A stretch of DNA of 33,340 bases from Cytophagales bacterium (GTDB lineage Bacteria; Bacteroidota; Bacteroidia; Cytophagales; VRUD01), in NCBI GenBank assembly GCA_019456305.1, contig VRUD01000049.1, positions 1 to 33,340 on the forward strand, written 5' to 3'. The notes under the pieces were generated by a model. That model searched no databases, was not told where the DNA came from, and was given only the letters and a program-made list of their open reading frames with translations. The translations under genes and the position numbers were made by a program. Shown piece after piece: positions 8,424 through 16,497 of this stretch. Positions within the stretch are counted from its first letter, which is position 1, and the number at the start of each line of letters is the position of its first letter.

Positions 8424-9815
8424 TCAGGGTAAATTTCCTTGGGTAATTAAAAATTGCTTCTCAAAAATTATGATAGACAATGGATAATCTTCTAATAAAT
8501 TTGCAATTTCAGCATTTTTTTTACTCATCCTGTGTTTTGAAACTGTAACATTTAAAAACAAGCTACCAGCACCCCCCTCCCCCCCCGAGGGAGGGGCTTT
8601 TGCATCCCATTTCCCTCCTGTAGGGGATAGGGATTGGCCAGTTCCCTTCCCCCAGGGGGGGAGGGGGCGGCTGGGGGGAATTTGATACTCAAACCTGAAT
8701 TCTCTTTCTTCAAGAGGTTTTAAATTGTTATCTGATATTTTTTTTGCTTTAGGATACCATTGCCATTCTTCCCCTATTCTGTATTGTTTTTCTTTTAAAA
8801 TATTACCATCTGTATCCTGGATCTTAAAACTCACAATAAAAAACCTTTCAGGGTCGCCAGTCGGAACAGAATGCCCTGCAAAACTGTTTTTTAATATCAG
8901 CTTATATTTAATTATTTTCCGTATTGTGCCTTCAGTGTTGTCAGGTGTTTCCACCTGGCATTTTATTTCCAAACCATTTAAACCACTCACCTTCATCCCT
9001 TTAAATTTAGGAATACCTGAACCAGGGAAATTATGAAAGTGTGACCTTCTTTCATCAAAACCATTTGCCTGCCCGCCATATACTGCTGCTTCTGCCGGCA
9101 GGCGGGCAATTTCTCTTATAGTAGCCGGCATATGGCATGTAATACAGGTTTTTCCGGCTTTACTTGCCCAGTTATTCTTCCATTCATCACCTGTTTCAAA
9201 AGTGCAGACCAATACCGGATTTAATTCATCAACAACATTATGACAACTCATACAAAGTTTTTCAGACAGAAATTTCTTATCCGCTATGGTTTTATGCGGT
9301 GCATTTGTATTTCCAATCGTGCCAATCACATTGCCGTTCCTGATATGACAGGTTGCACAGCCAATACTTTCCTGCTGTAAACTTTTATCAAAATAAGGAT
9401 TGTTCTTTTTTACCGGTTGCCGGTAATCTGCGTTGATCAATCCTGTAACAATAAATTCCTGCTGATTCTGCAAAGGAGTATGACAATTGATACATACAAA
9501 AATTTTTCCATCTTTTTTCCATTCTGCCTGAAACTGTAAATCCTGAAAAGCGAGTGCATGCGTAGATTGTTTCCATTCACTATAAATTTCCTGATGGCAC
9601 TGCCCGCAATCTCTTGCTTTTAAAGAAGCAAGCCCTTTGGGTATTAATTGGTTAGGAATTGCTTTTTCCCAGTGTTTGGTTAAGGCAGTGGTATCATTAA
9701 TTGTTGATGTTTGTTCATTCCCGTTGTTATTAGTGCAAATTGATAAAACGAAGGTTAATTGAAAAAGGATGATTATTTCAAGGATGAATAGTTTTTTATT
9801 TAAAATCATAGTCAC
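8424..9815 (-). CDS. Pentahaem c-type cytochrome with in-frame repeat insertions
   Basis: A 463-residue exported cytochrome of the c554/multihaem type. Residues 8-26 form a hydrophobic export signal ending in SIC; the residue before this cysteine is isoleucine, so a lipoprotein anchor is doubtful. Five CxxCH haem sites lie at residues 70-74, 108-112, 153-157, 188-192 and 224-228. The C-terminal half looks like beta-rich sequence. Residues about 380-417 (PPSRPLPPWGKGTG...GGEGGAG) come from a G+C-rich palindromic insert, and residues about 237-251 may come from a second. It starts five bases after the thiolase stop and so is probably co-transcribed. A role in periplasmic electron transfer is likely; its partner is unknown. 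Confidence 0.85.
   Translation of the reverse strand: MTMILNKKLFILEIIILFQLTFVLSICTNNNGNEQTSTINDTTALTKHWEKAIPNQLIPKGLASLKARDCGQCHQEIYSEWKQSTHALAFQDLQFQAEWKKDGKIFVCINCHTPLQNQQEFIVTGLINADYRQPVKKNNPYFDKSLQQESIGCATCHIRNGNVIGTIGNTNAPHKTIADKKFLSEKLCMSCHNVVDELNPVLVCTFETGDEWKNNWASKAGKTCITCHMPATIREIARLPAEAAVYGGQANGFDERRSHFHNFPGSGIPKFKGMKVSGLNGLEIKCQVETPDNTEGTIRKIIKYKLILKNSFAGHSVPTGDPERFFIVSFKIQDTDGNILKEKQYRIGEEWQWYPKAKKISDNNLKPLEEREFRFEYQIPPSRPLPPWGKGTGQSLSPTGGKWDAKAPPSGGEGGAGSLFLNVTVSKHRMSKKNAEIANLLEDYPLSIIIFEKQFLITQGNLP
8562..8680 (-). repeat. G+C-rich palindromic element inserted in frame in cytochrome gene
   Basis: A stretch of roughly 119 bp of C/G runs in an A+T-rich gene. Read on the coding strand it shares GGAACTGGCCAA, CCCTATCCCC and AGGAGGGAAA with the hemN insert, and the two are translated in the same frame (GTGQ-LSP-GGK against GTGQ-LSP-GGK). 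The ends (CCCCCCAGCCGCCCCC and GGGGGGAGGGGGGTGCTGG) are roughly complementary. It adds about 38 codons. Confidence 0.75.
9068..9108. repeat. Short palindromic repeat in cytochrome gene
   Basis: CCTGCCCGCC at 9068-9077 and GGCAGGCGGGCA at 9097-9108 flank a 19-base centre. The same two words at shorter spacing occur within the hemN insert and, degenerate, in the mocA-like gene. In the protein it encodes RLPAEAAVYGGQAN after REIA, close to where related cytochromes usually go straight to a Gly/Arg/His-rich stretch, so it may be a small in-frame insertion. Confidence 0.45.
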
Positions 9816-9820
9816 TATTC

Positions 9821-11083
9821 TTATAAGTTAGCATTTTCAAATAACACAGCAGTCCCTTGCCCCCCGCCAATGCAGGCGGAAGCTATGCCGTATTTTACTT
9901 TCCTGAGATTCATTTCTCTTGAAATTGTCAATGAAAGTCGCACTCCGGTTGCAGCCAACGGATGTCCAATTGCAATGGCGCCACCATTTACATTGGCTAT
10001 ATTTCTATCAAACCGTAATTCTTTTTCACATCCTATAATTTGCGCACTAAAAGCTTCATTGATCTCTATCAGTCCGATGTCTTCCATTTTCAAACCTGCT
10101 ATTTTTAGTAACAAGCTGATAGCAGGTACCGGGCCCAGTCCCATTACTTTAGGGTCAATACCGCATGAAGTAGAAGCGGTCACTTTAGTTAATGGTTTTA
10201 AATCGTTAGCGGCAATAAAATTTTTACCAGCCACAACAACTGAAGCTGCACCATCTACGATCCCGCTTGAGTTACCGGCAGTTTGAATGCCATCTTTTGT
10301 AAATACAGGGTGGAGTTTTGACAGCGCGTCCATACCGGTTTGCCTGACATTTTCATCAGTAACAAAATTCTCAACTTTTTTGGGCAGGCGGACCTTTCTT
10401 GGTTTCAATCCATCCACTTCAAAAACGACAGTGTTCAGCGAAACGACCTCATCTTTAAAAAACCCTCTTTCAATAGCTGAAATTGCCCTATCAGATGATA
10501 ATTTGGCAAATTCATCTGCTTCTTCGCGGGTGATATTGTGCTTTTTAGAGATATTCTCTGCCGTAAAGCCCATAGAGAAACCGGCAGCAGTATCATCCAA
10601 TGATTCCCAAAGCATGTCTTTAAAATCCGGCCTGCCCAACTGGTAGCCCATCCTGTTGCCAAAACCTGCCGTGGGAGCTAATGACATATTTTCTGTTCCT
10701 CCGCATAATACCACACCGGCTTTGCCCAGGGTGATCTGTTCGGCACCTGTGATAATGGTCTCAAAACCGGAACCACAGATCCTCTGTACCATGATCGCAG
10801 GAACCTCTTCTTTTACACCTGAATATAACGCAATGTGTCTTGGAAGAAAATAAGCATCTGCTGAGCTTTGCCCTACATTAGCTATTACCACCTGGTCAAT
10901 ATCACCGGCTTTAACCCCGGACCTTTCAAGTGCCGCTTTACAGGCAAAAATGCCCAGGTCTGTGGGTGAAACACGGGCCAATGTCCCGCAGAGTTTACCA
11001 AAGGGAGTTCTTGCTCCGTTTACGAGGTAAATGTCGTCATAGACGATGCCGACACCTTTTTGTTTGTCGTGATAAGCATTCAT
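9821..11083 (-). CDS. Acetyl-CoA acyltransferase (thiolase), probable 3-oxopimelyl-CoA thiolase
   Basis: A 420-residue thiolase that cleaves a 3-oxoacyl-CoA with CoA. Catalytic features are all visible: nucleophile Cys103 in QRICGSGFETI, NEAFSAQI, the histidine in GGAIAIGHPLAATG (about residue 374) and the second cysteine in SACIGGGQGTA (about residue 404). In this setting the natural substrate is 3-oxopimelyl-CoA, giving glutaryl-CoA and acetyl-CoA, but a general beta-oxidation role cannot be ruled out. The gene is followed five bases later by the pentahaem cytochrome. The MITE-like element lies 130 bases upstream. Confidence 0.88.
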   Translation of the reverse strand: MNAYHDKQKGVGIVYDDIYLVNGARTPFGKLCGTLARVSPTDLGIFACKAALERSGVKAGDIDQVVIANVGQSSADAYFLPRHIALYSGVKEEVPAIMVQRICGSGFETIITGAEQITLGKAGVVLCGGTENMSLAPTAGFGNRMGYQLGRPDFKDMLWESLDDTAAGFSMGFTAENISKKHNITREEADEFAKLSSDRAISAIERGFFKDEVVSLNTVVFEVDGLKPRKVRLPKKVENFVTDENVRQTGMDALSKLHPVFTKDGIQTAGNSSGIVDGAASVVVAGKNFIAANDLKPLTKVTASTSCGIDPKVMGLGPVPAISLLLKIAGLKMEDIGLIEINEAFSAQIIGCEKELRFDRNIANVNGGAIAIGHPLAATGVRLSLTISREMNLRKVKYGIASACIGGGQGTAVLFENANL

Positions 11084-11474
11084 TTTAAAATTCTTATATT
11101 TAAACAGTATTTGAAATAAACAGGGGGTAAGAAGGTATTAATCACAGTGAAATAAAATGACGATTGTCAGGTTTTGCTATTTAAATAAAAAAATCTTGCA
11201 AAATATAATACAACCTAAAAATCTAAATTAAAAAAAACAACTTAAATTGTAAGCATTATTAACATCATGCATCAAATTATCAGTTACTGGATGCTGGTTA
11301 CTGGGTGCTGGTTGACCCTATTATTATTAATTTTTGCAACATATTGTCTTAATGCAGCTCTTTATTCACAATAGGACGTACTTTTCCTCTTTTTAATTTA
11401 GATTTTTAGGTACAAATATTTTGTAATATTGTATGTTCGTTTTTTTATTAAAATAAAATGAATATCCTTGCATT
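11084..11474. other. Intergenic region holding a MITE-like element
   Basis: These 391 bases separate the divergent thiolase gene and the small 76-residue gene. About half (11213-11411) is the MITE-like element. The remaining A+T-rich flanks presumably hold the promoters of both genes, but I found no convincing TTTG/TAnnTTTG pair. No ORF or RNA gene is apparent. Confidence 0.6.
11213..11411. mobile_element. MITE-like element, 199 bp with 20-bp terminal inverted repeats
   Basis: The ends are ACCTAAAAATCTAAATTAAA (11213-11232) and its exact reverse complement (11392-11411). The bases just outside are ACA on both sides (11210-11212 and 11412-11414), a possible 3-bp target duplication. The first 118 bases recur without mismatch at 33223-33340, starting exactly at the terminal repeat. 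There is no transposase ORF, so it must be mobilised in trans if it moves at all. Confidence 0.75.
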
Positions 11475-11705
11475 ATGAATACTACTGAATTAGATATATA
11501 CGAACTGTTAAAACTAAAACTTGGTGAAAAAGAAACTAAGGCGCTTTTTTCATTTGTTGGAAGTAAAATAGAGGATCAGCAGGATACATTAGCTACAAAA
11601 CTTGGTATAGAAAAATTAAAAGCCGAATTATTAGTAGTTAAATGGATGTTAGGAGTAGTTTTGGCAGGTATCATTTCTCTTGTATTAAAAGCATTTTTAG
11701 TTTAA
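11475..11705 (+). CDS. Small coiled-coil protein with C-terminal membrane helix
   Basis: A 76-residue protein with charged, helix-forming residues 1-50 (LYELL-type heptads, then DQQDTLATKLGIEKLKAELL) and a C-terminal hydrophobic segment (MLGVVLAGIISLVLKAFLV). This layout resembles small DUF1640/CCDC90-like proteins often found in bacteria, with a coiled coil anchored by one helix. Function unknown. It lies 39 bases upstream of the large LRR gene on the same strand, so the two could share a transcript. Confidence 0.65.
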   Translation: MNTTELDIYELLKLKLGEKETKALFSFVGSKIEDQQDTLATKLGIEKLKAELLVVKWMLGVVLAGIISLVLKAFLV

Positions 11706-11744
11706 TGTAAAGAGTAGGCAAAACTTTTAAATTTAACAAATATT

Positions 11745-14732
11745 ATGAAAAAATTAACTTTAACATTCGCAGCAGCATTATTAATTATTCAATATGCAAT
11801 AATCAATAATCAATCGCAGGCACAGTCCAAAGTCTTCATCCCAGACATCAACTTCCGCTTTTACCTCAATACAAACTATCCCACTTTTATGGATGGTTCA
11901 GGCGACAGTTTGCTAATTGACTCCGCGGCAACTCTGACCAATTTGAATTGCACCGGTCAAAGTATTGCTGACCTTACGGGAGTGGAATACTTTGTTAATA
12001 TTACAAATCTTGATTGTTCTTGGAATCAATTAACTTCCCTGCCCGACCTAACGAATAATACTGCTTTGCAAGGGCTTTTCTGTTATGGTAATCAATTAAT
12101 CTCTTTACCTGACCTTACTGGCAATACCGCTTTGTCGAATCTTGATTGTAATGGCAATCAATTAACCTCCTTGCCTGGTTTTACAAATAATACCGCTTTG
12201 CAATGGCTTGTTTGTTATGATAATCAATTAACCTCCCTGCCAGCCCTTACGAATAATCCCGCTTTGCAATGGCTTTGGTGTTATAATAATCAATTAACTT
12301 CCCTGCCTGCTCTTACGAATAATACAGCTTTAGTGGATCTTTATTGTTATAATAATCAGCTAACCTCCCTGCCTAATCTTACAACCAACACTGCTTTGCT
12401 ACGGATTCGTTGTTATTTTAATCAATTAACCTCCCTGCCTGACCTTTCGAATAATACCGCTTTGATACAGCTTTTTTGTTATAATAATAAATTAACTGCC
12501 CTGCCTGACCTTACGAATAATACCGCTTTGGTTCAGCTTTGGTGTAATTTTAATAAATTAAACTTTTCATCTGCAAGAGAGCTAAGAATAGCTGATACCA
12601 TTTCAACACTTACCATGTATACTTACAGCCCTCAAAACCCTTTTGGTACACCGGCTACTTTTGAACTAGATACAGGAGATACGATCATTTTAAGCATTGC
12701 CAGTCAGGATTCAGCGTTAAGCTACCAGTGGTTCGTGGGAACAGATACCATTGTTGGCGCTACGGATACATTTTTAATACTTGCGAATGTTACTGTGGCT
12801 GAGAGCGGAGTTTATAGCTGCAAGTCTTACGGCACAGCATTAAATAAACCGCCAATGACATGGAATCCGGGCATCAGCAGCTTTGTTTCAGAGTTTTTCA
12901 TAGTAATCGTTGGACCAAGACTCAAAGCCTTCATCCCAGACATCAACTTCCGCGATTTTCTCAATACAACCTACCCCGGTTTTATAATAGGTGATAGCTT
13001 ACTTACCGATTCAGCAGCTACTATCACGGGTTTATTGAGTTGCAGTGGTCTAAATATTGCTGACATTACGGGATTAGAATGGTTTTTTAATATTCAATGG
13101 CTCCATTGTTATAATAATCTATTGACCACTTTGCCTGACATGTCAGCCTTTACAAATTTAAAATGGTTGCATTGCTATGATAACCAATTAACCTCTTTGC
13201 CCGATCTGTCGGCAAGTACAAACATACAACAACTCTATTGTTATAATAATCAATTAACCGCCTTGCCTAATCTTTCATCTCCTAATTTTTCTTTGCAAAA
13301 GTTATATTGTGAATATAATCAACTAACGGCTTTACCTGATCTTTCTTCCCACTTTGTTTTGCAAAGATTGTATTGTAATGATAATCAAATTACCAGCTTG
13401 CCAGATCTCGCCAATACAGACTTAGCGTGGCTTTATTGCTGGAGAAATAAATTAGACTTTTCAGATGCAAGAGAGTTAAGAATAGCTGATGCCATTTTAA
13501 CACTTACCGCTTATGCCTACAGCCCTCAAAACCCTTTTGGCACAGCCGATACTTTTAATCTGAATACGGGCGATACACTCATATTAAGCATAGCCAGCCA
13601 GGATTCTGCGTTGAGCTACCAATGGTTTAGGGGAACGGATACGATAACGGGTGCAACAGATACCCTTTTAATAATTCCCAATGTACTGCTCACTGATAGC
13701 GGAATTTATACCTGCAGGTCTTATGGTACAGCGCTTGGTAGCCCCCCAATGATCTTTGGACCCGGCATCAGCAGCTTTATTTCAGAGCCGCTGACCGTAA
13801 ATATTCTTTCAGCGTCTCTTTCTGCTTCAATATCTTATCAACAAAATGTTTCCTGTAATGGCGGGATGGATGGAGAAGCAGCAGTAACTGTAACTGGCGG
13901 CAGTCCCCCATATACCCTGCAATGGTCCGATTCATCAGCACAAATTACGGACACTGCATATAGTTTGTTTGCAGATATTTATTATGTTGTGGTAACAGAT
14001 TCATTGGGCGCTGTTGACACTGCACTTCTAACAATTACTGAACCACCTGCCATCACCGGAAGCCAAACCCTCACCATCTGTGCAGGTGACAGCGTAATAG
14101 TGGGAACCAGTGTTTACAATACTACCGGAGTTTACACCGATATATTCACAGCATCCAACGGCTGCGACAGCACATTCACCACTAACCTAACCGTTAATCC
14201 ATTGCCAATCGTCAGCTTTACCGGCTTAGACACAAGCTATTGTCTTAATGATGCCGCAGTAACCCTTACAGGCACACCAACAGGCGGAACATTCAGTGGC
14301 ACAGGAATCAGCAGCAGCCAGTTCAACCCTGCCAATGCCGACACGGGAACACACACAATCACCTACACTTATACTGATGGAAACAACTGTACAGACAGCA
14401 TCTCCCAAAATGTAACAGTTAATAATTGTTTAGGCATCAATGATCAATCATCAATAAACAATGATCAATTAAAAGTATATCCCAATCCAAACACAGGTGA
14501 ATTCACCGTAACATTCAAAATAACAGAAAAGCAAAATATCAACCTCAAAGTAATTAACATAAAAGGCCAGGTAATTTATGAAGAAAATCTAAGTGATTTT
14601 ACGGGCCAGTATCAAAATAAAATAAATATGAGTGGCTACCTGCCTGCCGGACAGGCAGGTGCAAAAGGAATTTATAATTTACAATTATCAACTAAGGAGA
14701 AAACTATCAACAGAAAGATAATTCTTGAATAA
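11745..14732 (+). CDS. Secreted leucine-rich-repeat protein with T9SS sorting tail
   Basis: A 995-residue surface or secreted protein. The signal peptide is about residues 1-27 (MKKLTLTFAAALLI, ending SQAQ). Two copies of one module follow: a lead-in of the form FIPDINFR-LNT-YP, a set of cysteine-containing LRRs of about 23 residues (LxCYxNQLTSLPxLTNNTAL), an ISTLT-YSPQNPFGT linker, and an Ig-like domain (YQWFxGTDTI-GATDT). Then come a SprB-like repeat (VSCNGGMDGEAAVTVTGGSP), two further beta modules, and a type A T9SS C-terminal domain from LKVYPNPNTGEF to NRKIILE. Within that domain, PAGQAG is encoded by a 23-bp palindrome. The ligand is unknown; adhesion or binding is likely. It interrupts the minus-strand aromatic-degradation genes. 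Confidence 0.9.
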   Translation: MKKLTLTFAAALLIIQYAIINNQSQAQSKVFIPDINFRFYLNTNYPTFMDGSGDSLLIDSAATLTNLNCTGQSIADLTGVEYFVNITNLDCSWNQLTSLPDLTNNTALQGLFCYGNQLISLPDLTGNTALSNLDCNGNQLTSLPGFTNNTALQWLVCYDNQLTSLPALTNNPALQWLWCYNNQLTSLPALTNNTALVDLYCYNNQLTSLPNLTTNTALLRIRCYFNQLTSLPDLSNNTALIQLFCYNNKLTALPDLTNNTALVQLWCNFNKLNFSSARELRIADTISTLTMYTYSPQNPFGTPATFELDTGDTIILSIASQDSALSYQWFVGTDTIVGATDTFLILANVTVAESGVYSCKSYGTALNKPPMTWNPGISSFVSEFFIVIVGPRLKAFIPDINFRDFLNTTYPGFIIGDSLLTDSAATITGLLSCSGLNIADITGLEWFFNIQWLHCYNNLLTTLPDMSAFTNLKWLHCYDNQLTSLPDLSASTNIQQLYCYNNQLTALPNLSSPNFSLQKLYCEYNQLTALPDLSSHFVLQRLYCNDNQITSLPDLANTDLAWLYCWRNKLDFSDARELRIADAILTLTAYAYSPQNPFGTADTFNLNTGDTLILSIASQDSALSYQWFRGTDTITGATDTLLIIPNVLLTDSGIYTCRSYGTALGSPPMIFGPGISSFISEPLTVNILSASLSASISYQQNVSCNGGMDGEAAVTVTGGSPPYTLQWSDSSAQITDTAYSLFADIYYVVVTDSLGAVDTALLTITEPPAITGSQTLTICAGDSVIVGTSVYNTTGVYTDIFTASNGCDSTFTTNLTVNPLPIVSFTGLDTSYCLNDAAVTLTGTPTGGTFSGTGISSSQFNPANADTGTHTITYTYTDGNNCTDSISQNVTVNNCLGINDQSSINNDQLKVYPNPNTGEFTVTFKITEKQNINLKVINIKGQVIYEENLSDFTGQYQNKINMSGYLPAGQAGAKGIYNLQLSTKEKTINRKIILE
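14638..14660. repeat. 23-bp palindrome in frame in the T9SS tail
   Basis: The near-perfect palindrome ACCTGCCTGCCGGACAGGCAGGT is split here into ACCTGCCTGCC and GGACAGGCAGGT. It encodes LPAGQAG between MSGY and AKGIYNLQL. The usual T9SS domain runs directly from a short hydrophobic turn into KGIY, so this looks like a small in-frame insertion of the same G+C-rich repeat family. Confidence 0.6.
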
Positions 14733-14755
14733 TAGTTGGTCCCAAGTACTCGGGA

Positions 14756-14804
14756 GCAAAAGGCAATTGGCAATTAGAGCACCATATTGCCAACTGCCTT
14801 TTGC
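14756..14804. repeat. Hairpin downstream of the LRR gene
   Basis: Arms at 14756-14774 (GCAAAAGGCAATTGGCAAT) and 14786-14804 match at 18 of 19 positions around an 11-base loop. Just before it is CCCAAGTACTCGGGA (14741-14755), a near-palindrome also present at 32466-32481. It lies between the LRR stop and the convergent hisC fragment, so it could serve as a bidirectional terminator, or it is simply another dispersed repeat. Confidence 0.55.
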
Positions 14805-14811
14805 CAACTGC

Positions 14812-15024
14812 CTATTTCTTCCTATACAGGCATTCAACGATCTTCTTATTTGTTTCAGCATCACCAATACTTATCCGCAACGAATTTTCTTGTCCGAAAA
14901 CATCCAAATTACATACTAATATTCCTTTGTTTTCTAATTGCTTGAATGTTCTTTCTTTGTTTTCATGCCGGTCAAAATACATGTAAATAAAATTTCCCTG
15001 GGAAGGAATTACATTATACCCCAA
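14812..15024 (-). pseudogene. hisC: C-terminal fragment of histidinol-phosphate aminotransferase
   Basis: About 70 codons matching the C-terminal end of HisC-like aminotransferases: LGYNVIPSQGNFIYMYF, then LENKGILVCNLDVFGQENSLRISIGDAETNKKIVECL. In intact HisC this part, containing the conserved arginine in LRISIG, follows about 280 residues with the PLP lysine. Here the frame is open only to a TGA at about 15043, within the end of the tryptophanase gene, and the only start is a TTG. It is a truncated remnant that marks a rearrangement junction at the end of the long operon. Confidence 0.75.
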
Positions 15025-15029
15025 ATTTT

Positions 15030-16424
15030 TTAACTTTTTCCTTCATATACGATTGGTATAAAGTGGGCCGTAAAATGCCTTAAAAATTCCGGCTCATAAG
15101 TTATTTTAATCCCTTCGGTAGTTTCTTTGTCCTGTAATATTTCTTCAAATATGTCTATCACATAATCAATGTGGCTTTGGGTATATACTCTTCTTGGAAT
15201 AGCCAACCTCACTAATTCCATAGCAGTGGGGATGAGTTTGCCATGTTCATCATATTTACCAAACATCACCGAACCAATTTCACAACACCTGATCCCGCCT
15301 TTGATATACAATTCACAAACCAATACCTGTCCGGGATATTGCTCAACAGGTATATGAGGATAAAAAGCTTTTGCATCTATGTAAACGGCATGACCCCCTA
15401 TGGGCATTAGGATGGGTATGCCCATTTTGTGCAATTTTTCTCCCAGGTAATTTGTGCTTTTTATCCGGTATTTGAGGTAATCGCTATCAAATACTTCCTG
15501 CAAGCCGATAGCAATCGCCTCCATATCCCGCCCTGAGAGCCCTCCGTAGGTAGTGTATCCCTCAGTAATGATTAATAAATTAATGCACGCATCAGCAATT
15601 TGTTTGTCTTTCAATGCCAGGAATCCGCCCATGTTAACCATGCCGTCTTTTTTGGCGCTCATAATGCAGCCATCTGCCAGAGAAAACATTTCCTGTGCAA
15701 TTTCCTTGTAGGACTTTTTTTCATATCCTTTTTCCCTGTGATTGATAAAGTAAGCATTTTCAGCTATCCGGCAGGTATCCAGGATAAAAAGAATACCATG
15801 CTTACTGCAAATCTTACTGACATCTCTTGCATTTTCCATGCTTACAGGTTGACCACCACCAGTATTATTGGTAATAGTGAGGATGACAGCACCTATGTTT
15901 TCAACCCGGTGCTTTTGGATAAGCTGTTTTAGTTTTTCTGTATCCATATTCCCTTTAAAAGGATGATATATTGAGGGATTATTTGTCTCAGCTATAGGGC
16001 AATCAAAAGCTTTAGCGCCTGAAAATTCAATATTGGCACGGGTAGTATCAAAATGGGTATTGTTGATAAATACTTTTCTTTTGCCGCCAAGAGATCCATA
16101 TAATATGCGTTCTGCCGCCCTGCCTTGATGAGTGGGTAAAATAAAGGGATAGCCGGTTAAGTCCCGGATCACTATTTCGAGTTTTTCCCAGCTTTTAGCC
16201 CCTGCGTATGATTCATCTCCCTGCATCATAGCAGCCCATTGGTCAGAACTCATTGCTGATGTACCACTATCGGTAAGAAGGTCAATCATCACCTGTTTTG
16301 ACTTTAGCAGGAATGGATTGTAAAACGCTGCTTTTAGAAACGCTTTGCGCTGAGATGGAGTGGTCATTGGAATGGGTTCAACCATCTTTATTTTGAAGGG
16401 TTCTATAATGGTTTTCTGCAACAT
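15030..16424 (-). CDS. tnaA: Tryptophanase
   Basis: A 464-residue PLP-dependent beta-eliminating lyase that splits tryptophan into indole, pyruvate and ammonia. The PLP lysine is Lys259 in MSAKKDGMVNMGG. Tyrosine phenol-lyase is close in sequence, but the specificity residues favour tryptophanase: Asp in FDTTRA (tyrosine phenol-lyase has Thr), GIRCCEIG without the phenol-binding arginine that follows VRSMERG in the other enzyme, and a histidine in LRHFTAHF (Phe in tyrosine phenol-lyase). It is 73 bases downstream of the dehydrogenase/hydratase fusion and is probably the last complete gene of the long transcript. It feeds aromatic amino-acid breakdown beside the benzoyl-CoA genes. Confidence 0.88.
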   Translation of the reverse strand: MLQKTIIEPFKIKMVEPIPMTTPSQRKAFLKAAFYNPFLLKSKQVMIDLLTDSGTSAMSSDQWAAMMQGDESYAGAKSWEKLEIVIRDLTGYPFILPTHQGRAAERILYGSLGGKRKVFINNTHFDTTRANIEFSGAKAFDCPIAETNNPSIYHPFKGNMDTEKLKQLIQKHRVENIGAVILTITNNTGGGQPVSMENARDVSKICSKHGILFILDTCRIAENAYFINHREKGYEKKSYKEIAQEMFSLADGCIMSAKKDGMVNMGGFLALKDKQIADACINLLIITEGYTTYGGLSGRDMEAIAIGLQEVFDSDYLKYRIKSTNYLGEKLHKMGIPILMPIGGHAVYIDAKAFYPHIPVEQYPGQVLVCELYIKGGIRCCEIGSVMFGKYDEHGKLIPTAMELVRLAIPRRVYTQSHIDYVIDIFEEILQDKETTEGIKITYEPEFLRHFTAHFIPIVYEGKS

Positions 16425-16497
16425 GTTAATTTACTTTTAAACTTTTTTCTATAAACCTCCTTTTAGGCAGCAGTTTGAGTTAATTAAGAGAAATTTC

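Noticed and set aside
12000-12560. CRISPR-like periodic repeats
   Set aside because: The 69-bp periodicity is coding: it is the 23-residue leucine-rich repeat, with no constant repeat/spacer structure.
15030-16424. Tyrosine phenol-lyase, which would make phenol and fit aromatic metabolism
   Set aside because: The phenol-specific arginine and phenylalanine are replaced by the residues of tryptophanase (GIRCCEIG, RHFTAHF, FDTT).
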